A DNA stretch of 64,000 bases. Origin: Fomitopsis serialis (taxonomy: Eukaryota > Basidiomycota > Agaricomycetes > Polyporales > Fomitopsidaceae). This document shows positions 1 to 11,392 of this stretch, in pieces (positions within the stretch are counted from its first letter, which is position 1; each line of letters begins with the position of its first letter). A program made the translations under genes and the position numbers. The stretch is from NCBI RefSeq assembly GCF_022376445.1, contig NW_025954966.1:620001-684000 (forward strand). The letters are read 5' to 3'. Under the pieces are notes generated by a model. The model did not search any database. It was not told the DNA's origin and saw nothing but the letters and a program-made list of their open reading frames with translations.

Positions 1-273
1 CGTCGCATGTTACCGGGATGGCATTTCACGTCAAGCATCGAGGCTGACGCCTGAGGTGCGGGTCGTTTTCGTTTGTTGTACAATGCATATACTATCACTT
101 GAGGGTCAGTCTTTTGTATGCTGCAGAATTGTTAACACGATACTAGAGCAGTTTACTTACACTGAGGCCTGGCTCTCGCATCCCACTAAGTTCCGACATT
201 CTCGACTCCGGTATTTTGACACGTTGACGACATGGCAATCTGCAATGTACGAGAGGCAGAGGTAGTGCACTAG

Positions 274-318
274 AGGAAGGAGGAGGAGGAGGAGGTGGTG
301 GTGGTGGTGGTGGTGGTT
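274..318. repeat. GGA/GGT simple repeat
   Basis: A run of GGA triplets passes directly into a run of GGT triplets. It is low-complexity sequence, and the proline-rich reading on the minus strand is a by-product of it. No gene is supported in positions 1-990 besides this run and the dispersed repeat at 412-655. Confidence 0.9.
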
Positions 319-411
319 GTGTATTAGGAGACGCACGCGTTGCCGGCGACTGCCGCAAACGCGTCACACTACGTCAATGTCACTGTGTGTGACCGCGCTC
401 AGCGACAGTAA

Positions 412-655
412 CACTCAGCGCTCAGAGTCTGTCTACGCAGTCACAGTCCTGGTCGGTATGTACTCGGATCCTACATACAACGCTGACAGTGAACTCGCTA
501 TAGATCAACGTACACAACACCCTATGATAGATGGTGCCTGACTCAGGATGACACGCCATACCGGTGCGGTGGCAGGTTCGCACTGCAGGCTTGATTTTGG
601 CGCATCGACGACTGGGATGAGTCAGGCCTTTGGCAGGCCTCAAGGCCTCAAGCGC
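412..655 (+). repeat. Dispersed repeat R1, copy 1
   Basis: About 240 bp that recurs in the same orientation at 5105-5358. The two share long near-identical stretches, including the run through the direct-repeat core around 460-540, with scattered substitutions and a few small indels. No coding potential is visible. It could be a fragment of a non-autonomous transposon or of an older duplication. Terminal inverted repeats and target-site duplications are not evident. Confidence 0.85.
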
Positions 656-990
656 AAGGATTGCATCGTCGGCAACCGAGTAATTGTGGATTTGGGGTGA
701 TACGAGGTCTGTCCACTCATTTGCTAAGTACATGCAGCGAGTGCCCACGATACCCGAATCTTATCATTTGCCACCGCTGCTTGACAGATCATCGCACACC
801 GGATGCGGAGACTTGAAAGCTTCTTCGAACCCATGTCCTTCCCCCCGAGAATCATGACAACCGCGCATTCTCCGCCTGCTACTCGCAGGCCCATAAGAAA
901 CCCTCCCACGGAACCTACTGTCCGGTATCGTGCGTCCAGAGCACTCGCAGCTCTTACTCCAGTCTTCACCATCTCCCGCGCCTTCGACCC

Positions 991-1674
991 ATGGATCCCT
1001 CAGCACGTGTCTATTCCCGCTTCAATCTGCGACTGTACGACCTTGTGGTCCTTGTTATCTCCAACAAATGGGCATGGCGATGCCCTACGAGCTCGACTCT
1101 CGTCCCGTTTTTCCACAAGGACTTGGGCGAGAGGGCCCATCTAGACGTCGGTGTCGGTACGGGGTATTATACTGCGAAGTCCGCGCACAACTTGGCCAAG
1201 ACAGAGAACGTCACGTTACTCGACCTCAATGAGGCGACGTTGAGCACGGCGTCCTCTCGTCTGCGTCAGGCGGGATACAGGGGGACCATCGATGAAATCC
1301 ACCACAACGTCTTCCATCCCCTTCCCGACCATCTTCACGGAAAGTTCGACTCCGTTTCCTTGTTCTACCTGCTTCACTGCCTTCCGGGAAGCATGGTCGA
1401 CAAAGGGCCGAAGGTTTTCGCTACTTTGGGAGTGGCACTCCGGCCTGATGGAGTGTTGTATGGCGCGACCATACTGGGACGAGGCCCAGGGGTGGCGCAC
1501 AACTGGCTGGGCAGGCGTTTGATGGGTCTTTACAACAAGAAAGGCATATTCGGGAATGCCGACGACGCCCTCGATGACCTCAAGAATGCTCTGGAGGGTC
1601 GGTTCGAAGATGTTGAGGTGAAGCTCGTGGGGGTCGTAGCTCTATTCGAAGCTCGGCGACCGAAGACAGGGTAG
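991..1674 (+). CDS. Class I SAM-dependent methyltransferase
   Basis: An intronless, complete 227-residue protein. Motif I of the Rossmann-fold SAM-binding site is seen as LDVGVGTGYYT near residues 50-60. An acidic loop (LLDLNEATL) follows, then the post-motif strand around FDSVSLFYLLHCLPG. The N-terminal region (YSRFNLRLYDLVV) is typical of a family of small fungal methyltransferases often annotated as class I SAM methyltransferases. The length is normal for the family and no lesion is seen. The substrate cannot be told from sequence: members methylate small molecules as a rule, and the position at the edge of a putative metabolite cluster fits that. The start chosen is the first ATG giving the full N-terminal family segment. 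Confidence in the family is high, in the role low. Confidence 0.88.
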   Translation: MDPSARVYSRFNLRLYDLVVLVISNKWAWRCPTSSTLVPFFHKDLGERAHLDVGVGTGYYTAKSAHNLAKTENVTLLDLNEATLSTASSRLRQAGYRGTIDEIHHNVFHPLPDHLHGKFDSVSLFYLLHCLPGSMVDKGPKVFATLGVALRPDGVLYGATILGRGPGVAHNWLGRRLMGLYNKKGIFGNADDALDDLKNALEGRFEDVEVKLVGVVALFEARRPKTG

Positions 1675-2925
1675 AATGGTAAGCGGCAATAGACGTCCTC
1701 CAGGCTTTCGAAGCACGTCTCATACCCAGAACAGATCGGAGGAGATGGCGTATGGTACGATAACGGAATGCTGGCTGGTGCTGGGATGGAAGAGCTCCGT
1801 GTTATGTGTGATGTACATGCGATGCTTCGGCGGCGAATTGTGGTTTTGTCGTGTCCGTATTCGGTCTGTATTGGTGAGGTTCAGAGTTCCGTGCTCAAAC
1901 AAGGATATCAATCAGGAACTCTTCCAATTAGACCGCTCAGGCGTGTACGGCTTCCTCGTGCCTCGTGGATCACCACGACCTTATCCTGGAGTCAAGATAA
2001 TCGTGTCATCATTTCATTGGGATGATATACGTACATGTGGTCCAAGAAGCTTTCCAGGTAAGCAAGTCTGTATTGTTGGGCTTCGCGCCGCGCAGGCCTC
2101 CTCCGGGCGCGGCGGGCTCGGACGGGCACTATTGACTAGGCTGAGGCTGAGCGCTGAGCGCTGAGCCTCGGTTGCGGTGGCCCCATCCTCCTCTTCCTCT
2201 TCCTCCTCCTTTCCCTCCCAAACGCTCTTTTTAGTGGGGCCCAACGATGTGGGCTGGATGTTACTAAAGCATGATGCGTACATAGCCTCTGAAAGCCCTG
2301 CTACCTGTGCAGACCGGTTCGATGATGGTTCACGATAAAGTAATGAACACCGGTGTTCCTTTAAAGTTCTCAACAGCGCTCCTCGTCAGCTGCTATCCGA
2401 GGGGCAGTGCCAATTTGCAAGATATGCATTCAACGTGAACTCAAATCGAATGAACTCAAATCATCATGTCAGCGGACTATTCACTCGACTGCTGCATCAT
2501 ATCTCCCCCAAGTTTGCCGGAACAATGGCATCATCATACACCAGATCTGTGTCGTAGTCTACCCTTCGAAGCCAACCCGGACGGAACTGTGCGCGTGGTT
2601 GCCGTTCGAGGTAAGTCTTGTGTACTTATTTGACAGCTTCGCCAGCTCATGAACTGTTCAGCTGGATCGCCTCGCACTGGCAGTTCGGCGACTGGCATGA
2701 CGTGGCCCCAAATTTCGACATGGGGCTCGCTGTCCCTATCGGCTGGATAGGCCACGAAGCTGTATAGCTTCTCCTTCGAAATTTACAGGAGGCGCAGAGC
2801 TAACCTGGTGTACACCTGTTGTCACCTGTAGCCTACCTTGATCATCATGATTCACGGAGTGCCTTGACCTAAAAACCTGGCCGTAGTATGCGCTCGTCCC
2901 TCACCGCTGCCTGAATCCTCTGACC
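1675..2925. other. Intergenic stretch with low-complexity runs
   Basis: No full gene is supported. It holds a short direct repeat of GAGCGCT units at about 2142-2169 and a CT-rich run at about 2185-2219. At about 2545-2610 and 2660-2765 two short plus-strand stretches read like protein (for example LPFEANPDGTVRVV and a W/G-rich segment ending in a stop), but the frames do not join cleanly. They may be a small gene remnant. Confidence 0.4.
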
Positions 2926-4711
2926 ATGGCCAGTTCGTCCAACGCGACTGATTCGCCGTTGATTACTTTCTTGAATGCCGAAGAAGCCTTGTTGAAGAGC
3001 TTCATGGAAGACTATCGGTTCACGCGTTTGATGTGGTGTGAGCATTTCTTTGTCGAATCAGGGACGTTTTCAATTGCTGAGGCAGTCCGCAGCGCTCTCG
3101 CTTACGATTCTACTGTATGACTGGAGTGTGTGGTGCATGCTTGTCTTATGCCGTCGTGGTGTTGATTTGTGTCTGTTTCAGTGTTGACATTTGCAGATGA
3201 GGTATGGAAGCGAGTCGTAGGATTCATAAGCTTACCTCATGACCGTATACGAGCAGGTCAGATACATCTGGCAAGGGAAATTCGCCTGGACGAAGATTCT
3301 GTTTTATTGGGTGAGTCTAGTGTATGCAACGTCGCACATCTCTGATTGTCACTGAGACACTCCCATTTATTAGAACCGATATTGGTGGTAAGTGCATGAT
3401 CGCTCTTGCTGTGCTGCCCTGAAAACCGATCGTTGCGCCCGCATAGTATATTCAACCTCACGTGTGTCCATTCCCTTCAATCGTCCATCCAGACACCGTA
3501 CTCATATCTTCGCAGATTCGATAACATCGGTGCGTTCGTATCTGGAGAGGAAAACGTAGACTGACCATTCGCTAGTCCTTGCTGTCGCACACAACTCAGA
3601 CACAAAGGTACGAAACTCATTGATGCACGCATATGAATATACGCATGACACACAGAATAGTTGTAGGTCGCCCAATGCCATTGGACTGTTGTAATGTACA
3701 TGGCTGAACGCACACCAGCTGCAACCGTTGGTTGAACTTCTTGGTCTATGGTTCAATGCCATTCGAGGTAGCCATATGCAGTGCGTGAAGTCGATGTGAA
3801 CCGAGAACACACTAATGAACGATGTTCAGCGGTCTACATCATGCGCCTGTACGCTTTGTACGGATGCAATCGGAGAATCCTCATTTTTCTATGTGTGTAC
3901 TACGTAGGGGTTCTCACCAGCGAAACTACCATCATAAGTATGGTCGCCCGTGACGCTGTATGTAAGTCAGAGTATTCGCTCATATGCCATGACGAAACTG
4001 TTCTGAATACCTGTTGTAGTCGTATCTTTACCAGGTCCCTTACAAGACCTCACGGGCTGCCTCCCATCGGGCATCAAACCTTGGGCATGGACCTTCTGGT
4101 TGCCGATGCTGACATTCGAAACTCTACTATTATGCCTTTCGCTCTTCAGATCGGCTCAGCTGGTGATCGAGGACAGGCGTCCTAAGATTATATATGTCCT
4201 GTTGCGAGACTCGGTGGTATACTTCGGTGGCGTTGTGTTGACCATTGTTGCAAACGTGGTTGGCTGGAATGTGGGCGGTGTATGTTTATCAGCCACTCGA
4301 GTCATCTACCTACTCTAACGCCTTTTCTTACAGGCCGGACTTTTCGCAGCTTTCTTCCCGTGAGTCGAACGTAGAACACCTCCCATGATGCCAGTGGCCT
4401 CACTCTCACGGACTTTCAGATTGGCGATGATGGCTTTCTCCGTATTGGGTTCAAGATTGCTTGTGAGTCTATCCCCAAACTCCGTGTGCTTGATTAATAG
4501 TACATCGGGCTCATATTGTGCGTAGCTCAACATGCACGATGCCGTTGACCCTTCGAACCGAGTCCTACTAGGAACGTACGCTGGTGATCAGTCTACGAAT
4601 ATGGCTGTCGGTCTACCCACCCATGACACAGCATCCATCCAATTTCGAGGGAATAGCGCAGTCAACTCGGAGGCCATATCAGATGCAGATATTGAGCTTT
4701 CCGACTTCTGA
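2926..4711 (+). CDS. DUF6533 seven-helix membrane protein
   Basis: About ten exons joined by small GT...AG introns. Exon 1 ends in DYRFTRLMW. The next exons give a hydrophobic helix ending LTILLYDW, then LTFADE joined to VRYIWQGKFAWTKILFYW and NRYW, which is the DUF6533 signature. Later exons give MRLYALYGCNRRILIFL (the conserved R-x-YALYGxNR element), LPSGIKPWAWTFWLPMLTFE, a charged loop and the helix LLRDSVVYFGGVVLTIVANVV. The last exon is a polar cytoplasmic-looking tail ending ISDADIELSDF. About seven membrane segments are expected. The family is abundant in mushrooms and its function is unknown, so receptor or transporter roles are guesses. No disabling change was found. The first ATG of the open exon was taken as start; small exons in the 3400-3800 region are the least certain. 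Confidence 0.82.
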
Positions 4712-5104
4712 AACTCTGGATGATGTTGAATGGCATCGCTCTCCTCCTGAAACCATGCAGTTTATCTCTTCGCAGATGTTTAATATTACTGGCATCGATC
4801 AATGTTATTAGCTTCTCTCGCAAAGGCACCAATGTTCCGTAGCATGAGAGCTTTGAGATCGACGTGCGGTTGCTACATTATTGTCCGAATTAAGTCTCTA
4901 AACATACCGAAGCAGGAATTGCTCCGTCGCAAGTCGATAATAATACCGCAGTACGGTCATACGGGACGTTTCGGACGCATTTGAATAAGCGATGCGACGT
5001 CGCAGGAGGTCGAGGGCCAACGAGCTCTGGCATTGCATACCGCAACAGACCGAACTACTTATGCATGGACATGATTCGCATCTACAGCGCCAGAACTGCG
5101 CATG
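4712..5104. other. Intergenic, nothing recognised
   Basis: No coding or RNA signal could be supported here. The sequence runs from the DUF6533 stop codon to the second copy of repeat R1. Confidence 0.5.
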
Positions 5105-5358
5105 CTCAGCCTGAGAATCTGTCTACGCAGTCACAATCCTGGTCGGTGTGTACTCGGATCCTACATACAGCGCTGACAGTGAGATCGCAATAGATCAACG
5201 TACACAACACCCTATGATAGATGGTGCCTGACTCAGGATGGCACGCCATACCGGTATATAGTCATCGGCAGGTTCACACTGTAGGCTTGATTTTGGCGCG
5301 TTGAGGACTAGGATGAGCTGGGATGTCAGGCCTTCAAGCTTCAGGCCTCAGTACCTCA
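5105..5358 (+). repeat. Dispersed repeat R1, copy 2
   Basis: Second copy of the element at 412-655, same orientation. It ends within a few bases of the left edge of duplicated segment A. The other duplicated segment, at 41.8 kb, does not carry it. Confidence 0.85.
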
Positions 5359-5979
5359 ACGGTGGTCACTCTCCTCGAAATCTGGAAATCGATCATCATG
5401 ATATTCACTACTTACTTCCACGAACATTGATCACAGCAGTCACTTGCCTCGCAGTGAGCCTATGCTTCCATATGACAGCAATGATACTACTCTTACAGCC
5501 GAGTCGGCACTAGCACGCGCTGCTTCATGGAACAACCGTGTGCTCGACGGCGTCATGTCGCTTTTTAGAGCCAAGTATGGACTGAGGACGTGCAATTAAA
5601 TCCGACGCTGACAAAGCATCGTGATCCTCGGTTCGACCTCTTGACTCTTCTTGACTTTTGAGTTCCATCACATGCACCACCAGATGCAACTTGAAAATAC
5701 GCCGCTTCCGAGTCCCAGCCGTGTCTGATCTGAGGATGTGTAGGCTCAATGTGTTCCACTTAGGCTCACCGTGGCCCGTCAAACCTACTTGTCCAGATCC
5801 GAGCGGGCCCCGGCCAGATGGGCACAGTCCTCCGGTGCTATGTGTGCTCACTGAAGATAAGTAACTTGCTTCCGCCGCACCTCGCGACAATGGCGGCCAT
5901 AACCTACCTGACGCCCCTCCGAGATCAGGCTTCACAGTGACCATACATACGTATGCACTCTCCCTTCTCGTAATACGCA

Positions 5980-8012
5980 ATGTTCGCCGTCCACGCTCTC
6001 GGAGAACGGGTCGGTTTGGGCGTATTATCCGCCATATGGGCTGTCCTGGTCATGATTTCATATGCGATGAAGGCCAAGATCTCCTGGAAGGATACAACTA
6101 CCAACATCTTGCACACAGTGTCGACTTGTCTATACTCCCGACGCCCATTCACCGAATACAGTGTCCTCACCACACCTCAATTTCCTCTCGCTCACGAATG
6201 CCTCCATCATGCCATTCTCACTCATGCTCGACGCCACCCGGAATGCAGCGCTGTTGTCGACTACGCTGGGCAGGAAATGTCCTATGGCGAGCTCGATCTA
6301 CTCTCGTGTACACTAGCGACGACTCTGCAAGCACAAGGCATAGGCAAGGGGAGCCTCGTCTGCCTTCTAGTCGAACGTTCTATCGTACAAGTTGTGGCGA
6401 TCGTAGCTGTTCTTCGGGCGGGCGCCGCCTACGTTCCTCTAGACGGCGCCACAATCACTGACCACGCACTCGACGCAGTGGTGGCTGACGCACAGCCATC
6501 CCATATACTCTTCTCCGAATGCTTCAAAGAGCGCATCTCCCGGCTGCCACATGCGACTTGCTTGGAAACAGCTGTGACCGAGTGTCGCCAGACAAGTCCA
6601 ACGCCAGGGGCAGCTCCTCGGGACGATGCCCAGTCAAGTGACCTCGCCTATGTTATATACACATCTGGTACGTTTATTCTTCGCCTCGCGATCGCCACTG
6701 TATCTCATACACGTTCAAGGAACGACTGGGGTGCCGAAGGGTGTTATGGTGACTCACAGGAACGTCGTCAATTGTACGTTCTATTCTTGCGTTATTGAGA
6801 CCGCGCCGAAATGTGTCTCACTGCGACGGCAGTGCTGTGCTCGCACCCCGGCAATCTAGGCATATCAGCTGGAACGCGCGTCGGGCAGCTTTTAAATGTT
6901 GCGTTCGACATGTGTGCCTGGGAGGTGCTCGGATGTCTTGTCAACGGCGGAACATTGTACTTGCGTGGCCCTCACCGTCCAGACTGGATCAAAGTCATGC
7001 GTAGCGTCGAAGTTCTGATCAGCACACCTTCAATTCTCAGCGAGCACAGGGCAGAGGACTATCCGAACATTCGAGTCGTGGCAACCGCAGGGGAACCGAG
7101 TACCCAACAGTTGGCCGACGAGTGGTCGAAGACGGCGGTCTACTACAACTGCTGCGGCCCCACCGAGGTAGATACCCGCAACATCTTGCTTATCTTCGGG
7201 ACATTGAGACTGAGTGCGTGGTCAACATTGCTAGGTCACGATTGTGAATACTATGCACCGCCACGTGCATGGCGCACCGCTGACAATAGGACGGCCGACG
7301 CCCAACAACGCGGTGTACGTTCTGGACGAACAACTACAGCCCGTGCGGCGCGGTGACACGGGAATCATGTGGGCGGGTGGGCTTGGAGTGTGCCGAGGAT
7401 ACCTCAATCGACCCGCACTGAACGCAGCAAAATTTAGGTCCGATCCGTTCCGTAAAGAAAGGTGAGTCGTATTCTTGCATGTGCCCGACATATCAATCTA
7501 ATGCTTCGCCGGCACGCAGCGCAAGTATGTACAACACAGGAGATCTTGGCCGACTGCAAGAAGACGGGAGTTTGGAGCATCTCGGACGTGTAGATGATCA
7601 AGTGAAGGTCAAGGTCCGTCCACGTTCCTATCAGGGGGTACATATTCTCAGTGCGTGCTAACCGCCAGACGGCGCACCGTAACAGGGATTCCGGGTGGAG
7701 TTGGACGGTGTTTCGGCAGCGATGCGCTCGTGTCCAGGCGTATTGTCGGCGTGTGCATTGCTCATCCGACAAGAGATCTACGGGTTCTACACACCTGAGA
7801 CAATCCTCAAAGAGGATGTCCGAGAGGCGACTGCTAGCATCCAACCATGCTACGCCATTCCGCAGCATTTTTTTCCGCTCGCAAGCATGCCGTTGACCAG
7901 GTGAGTCTGAGTCCCTTGCCATACCGCGATGGGGGCACGCTCACCTGTGTCCTTCAGTAACGGCAAAGTTGACAAGCGCATGCTCAATTGTATGGTCACG
8001 CAAAGCAGATAG
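5980..8012 (+). CDS. Stand-alone NRPS-type adenylation domain (copy A)
   Basis: An AMP-binding enzyme of the ANL superfamily that would activate a carboxylic or amino acid as acyl-adenylate. Splicing small introns gives the core motifs in order: YGELDLLS (A1-like), LRAGAAYVPLD (A2), YTSGTTGVPKGVMVTH split by an intron at 6669-6720 (A3), YYNCCGPTE (A5), MYNTGDLGRLQEDG with GRVDDQVKVKGFRVEL (A7/A8), and NGKVDKR with the A10 lysine just before the stop. No peptidyl-carrier, thioesterase or reductase domain follows. The first about 45 residues include a hydrophobic stretch that could be a membrane anchor, but the start is uncertain because an upstream ATG is closed by a stop. No lesion is seen. 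The substrate is unknown. Confidence 0.87.
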
Positions 8013-8304
8013 TTTGTGCGTATGCATGTACCGTCCGGCGAGCTGGAATGGTCCCATATTCTATTTGACCAATGTACTACTTGCCCCCCTGCCAGTGGAA
8101 CGTGTTGAAATGTATCGTTGATCGACTGAGGAACGCGCTTACCCTGTAGGCAATGCGGGACACCACCTTCGCTCTTCCAAAAGAGATCGAACCTACAGTG
8201 CCCAGCACACTGGTAACTTTCGCGACTTCCGCCCAGAACGATTGGGCCAGGGCGGTACCCACGTTGTATTCGATGCTCTGTCAGCTCTTCTCGGCGCTGT
8301 GCCA

Positions 8305-8769
8305 TTGGCTTGCAGAGGTTTCAACTGCCTCCATACAACTCGAAGAACTCGTTCACGTCGGCATTGTCATAAGTGCCTGTTACTCTTCGTGTCAAAGAAG
8401 TCCTTGCATGTGAAGATCCTCGAGAACGCCTGCTCGTTGCTCTTCGGCAAGTGAAAGACCAATTCGACGACTACCTCGCGAACGCTCACCTTCCACACGC
8501 GACCGCCGCCGTCGTAACACTTGTTCCACCGCACGACATTGCGGTTTCTTCGAATCCGTACGCGCGCGCGATACATCAGGTTTACACACACGCCGTCATT
8601 CCACTCCAATTTATTTATCCACTGCGGCCAGACAGCAGTGAGCCTCTTCTTGTTGCCCTTTCAAGGCCCTTATAAGCGAGCCAAAACGCCGGACAACTGG
8701 GACAAAACTACCGTGCAGGCATTCGTAGAGGAGATAACCCGACAGACATTGTACATCGTTGCGAAGTAA
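8305..8769 (+). pseudogene. Acyltransferase remnant (copy A)
   Basis: This matches only the 3' part of the complete acyltransferase at 45418-47290. It keeps the segment with ACEDPRERLLVALRQVK and VVTLVPPHDIAVSSNPY and the C-terminal TPDNWDKTTVQAFVEEITRQ. Compared with copy B it lacks everything upstream of B position 46664, including the HxxxDG active site, and about 165 bp corresponding roughly to B 46930-47105. It also has a 9-bp insertion near 8620. Without start, active site or central part it should not make an active enzyme. Confidence 0.85.
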
Positions 8770-9231
8770 ACGTGTTGCTCTTTGGCAACAGGCACCGGTA
8801 AACTCATAGCATTCAAAATTGGATTCGAAACCTGGTTGTCATGAATATTGGGCGTCGGGCCGTGGTCCATTGCATGAAAGACATCCCACATGCGAACTCT
8901 TCCACCGGCGAGAAATGGTAGTATGTTCTAGTAAGGCTCATGATGCAGAAAGACGTTGCTTTGAACAGCTCTTGCTGGTCGCGATCCTTCTTGCCGCGAA
9001 TAACTTAGACGCGGCAGGGATTGAGTGAAAACAGCGACGACGCTAGGTCACTTATAGGGAGGGACATCCATACGGTGACAAAGTACCACATGTGTTTCAC
9101 AAGTTTAATCGCAATTCCTAGAGGCCAAGGATGATGCCCACCGTACTCTCCATACACGACTGCCCTCCTCCACTCAACGAGGTCGTGTGTAGGGCCTCAC
9201 TACAGGAGACTCGTTTACTACTCTGCCAGCC
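8770..9231. other. Duplicated intergenic DNA
   Basis: This lies between the acyltransferase remnant and the 3' end of the convergent oxidoreductase. It aligns with B positions about 47291-47726 with several indels. No gene is seen. Confidence 0.6.
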
Positions 9232-11278
9232 TCAGTGTTGCTTCCTCTCTTCCTCCCCAAGCGTGCAAGATTCCTCAGGCGTGATCACATGGCTCTCGAA
9301 CGAGAACGACCCGCACGCCTCCAGTCTCCTGATCAGCACATCGCCGAACGCCGTCGCAGGGGTAAGGATCCCGCCCTCCTGTGCCATCCGCGGCAGCTTG
9401 TCCTTCTCCAGAACGATCGCAAGCGCAGACTCCGAGATCATCCCTTGCGTACCGGTTAGCGTGCGGGCCCATGGCCTGACAGACATGTGCGACTGACGGG
9501 CGGAAAGGCGGTAGCCAGGGTCACCCTGCCCATGCATAACGGTCCTGATGCACACCTCTGGGACTCCTGGTGCACGCACCGACCGGGAGTGGTTTGTAAT
9601 CTCGAAGAAGCCTATCTTCATTTTCCTGCGGACATGCGGCTTCAGCAATGACAATCAATATGCGCAAAGAACGACGCACTATTCTGATGGGCCCTGCCCC
9701 GGCGGGGTCGCCAAACGCTTGAAGAACCACCTTGCCTGCAGAGGACTGTGAGCCGGCTGCGAGGTATTACTGATCCAAGCTGGTGACACCCTACCGGAGG
9801 AGCCAACACTACCAGCACCAATAGTATTGCGGATGCTAAGCTCGCGCTTGTGACGCTCAACCAGCCCAGCACACCCCGCGCAGGCCACTGCTCCAGACAC
9901 TCGTCGTACGTGAACTCCTCGCCGTATAGGGACCGCGCGAGCTCGTCCTCTTCTGCGGCTGACGAGACCTTCGACGCCTTCGCCGCGGCAGCGGTGACAT
10001 TCAGTCCCCAGGAACGCTGCACGATCGCACGGTTGCTCGGAGCCATGAAGAAGTACATCGCAAAGCGGTTGGGCACTGCGAACGGCACCTCGTACCACAA
10101 CCTGTCCTTCACGCCCGACTTCCCGACCGCTGCGCCCGGCACCAGCCCGGTGTCAGCTCGTTCATTGCGGCACGGGAGGAAAAGCAGGCGCACCGGGTCC
10201 GAGAGCATAGTCGGCCTGCACCTCTTGCAGCTTCTCGATCGGCACGTTCTCTGCGATCGCCATCAAGGAAGCTAGGGTACCACCGGAGAATCCGCCGTTC
10301 GCGCGGTAGACCGTAAGCGACGGTCCAAGGGATGCGCGTGGACCTAAGGCGGCCTTGAGGGTTTTGCTGGCGAGGTGGACGACGAGGTCCGCGGGCACTG
10401 AGTCGAACCCACAGGAAGGGACGAGGAGCACGCCGGCTTTGGTGGCGACATAGTCGTACCTGCGCGAGGGTCGTGGATGAGCTCAAGCCACTGAGACATA
10501 CTTTCGCTGGGACCCCAATTTGGGATGTCTTCACGACGTTGGAGCCCCCAGCCCGGATCCGGTCATGTCAACGGGCACTTTGAACGTTTGAACAGTGACG
10601 CCCTGCGCGTCCGCATTTTGAGACGCCCATATTTATCTAGAGGCTTTCTCGTGCAGTTCAATGTGAACAAGACCGTCGCTTCAGCGGAGCATCTCCGCGT
10701 TACCATCTCTCCGACCGAGGTCCCAGCAAATGTACTCCGTTCAGGGGGAACACTTACTTGAGGATCATCTCACGAATCCACGGCGTCTCTCCACATAGGT
10801 CAACGTATTGTCTTCGATGCTTTAAGCACGCCCTGTAGAACCACCAGTCGCGTCAGCGATCTATCCTCAAGCGCCCGGCCCTTTTCTCGCCTGCCAGTAT
10901 CCACCACACGGCGATTATCAATGATCACGCTCACCTCAAGACGGGCTCACCCCAGTAAATGGACGGCCCCACCGCGTTTATGACCACCTGCGCACTCTTG
11001 ACCGCCTCCTCCACCTGCGCTCCGTTGGTTACATCCAGTTGGACAACCTTTATAGTGTCGTTCAAATCCAGACTCTTCTTCAGTGCCTCAAGCTTGGCTT
11101 GAGAACGTCCCGCAACACCGAAAGTGAAAGACGCGCGTTGGGGATGGTGCGCGAGGTAGTCGGTGATCAAGCGACCGGTGAAACCTGCCGTACCAGCAGT
11201 ATTAGCGTGTGAGCACTGAGGATAATATGCCGCAGGCGCACCGGTAGCACCGAGGACAATGATGTCGGTTGTCGACAT
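9232..11278 (-). CDS. Saccharopine-dehydrogenase-like oxidoreductase (copy A, intact)
   Basis: The first exon starts MSTTDIIVLGATG, a Rossmann nucleotide-binding loop, followed by GFTGRLITDYLAHHP, VAGRSQAKLEALKK, VVQLDVTNGAQVEEAV and VVINAVGPSIYWGEPV. Later exons give YDYVATKAGVLLVPSCGFDSVP, NGGFSGGTLASL, WYEVPFAVPNRFAMYFF and a C-terminal exon ending GEEERKQH. This order is that of fungal and bacterial saccharopine dehydrogenase-like NAD(P)-dependent oxidoreductases (SCCPDH, trans-acting enoyl reductase group), not of true lysine-pathway saccharopine dehydrogenase. The length, about 430 residues after splicing, is normal. A hydrophobic segment (LASAILLVLVVLAPP) may be a membrane anchor. It converges with the acyltransferase region. 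In the pathway it could reduce an enoyl or imine intermediate, which is inference. Confidence 0.85.
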
Positions 11279-11392
11279 TGCTATAATAGTGTCTATGAAC
11301 TACCCGGTCTGTGCAAGCCCGTATCGACACTGGCCGCCAGGCTTTCAGTCGACGAGAAGCAGCAGCGAGGGAAGATGCGTGGGTCGGAGGCT

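Larger units (their letters stand above)
5363..11392 (+). repeat. Segmental duplication, copy A (about 6.0 kb)
   Basis: This block aligns in the same orientation with about 41803-49720. The homology covers upstream sequence, an adenylation-domain gene, an acyltransferase region, intergenic DNA and a minus-strand oxidoreductase with about 115 bp of its upstream DNA. Similarity is very high in parts of the genes, including introns, and lower with indels between genes. Relative to copy B it lacks about 1.99 kb at position 8299, which removes most of the acyltransferase. Confidence 0.93.

Noticed and set aside
143..367. Polyproline protein on the minus strand
   Set aside because: It is the reverse reading of the GGA/GGT simple repeat.
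8040..8300. Possible carrier-protein domain after the copy A A-domain (words resembling the GG-HS carrier motif)
   Set aside because: The A-domain frame is closed by a stop at 8010-8012, the resemblance is a few residues only, and copy B has a deletion in the same place.
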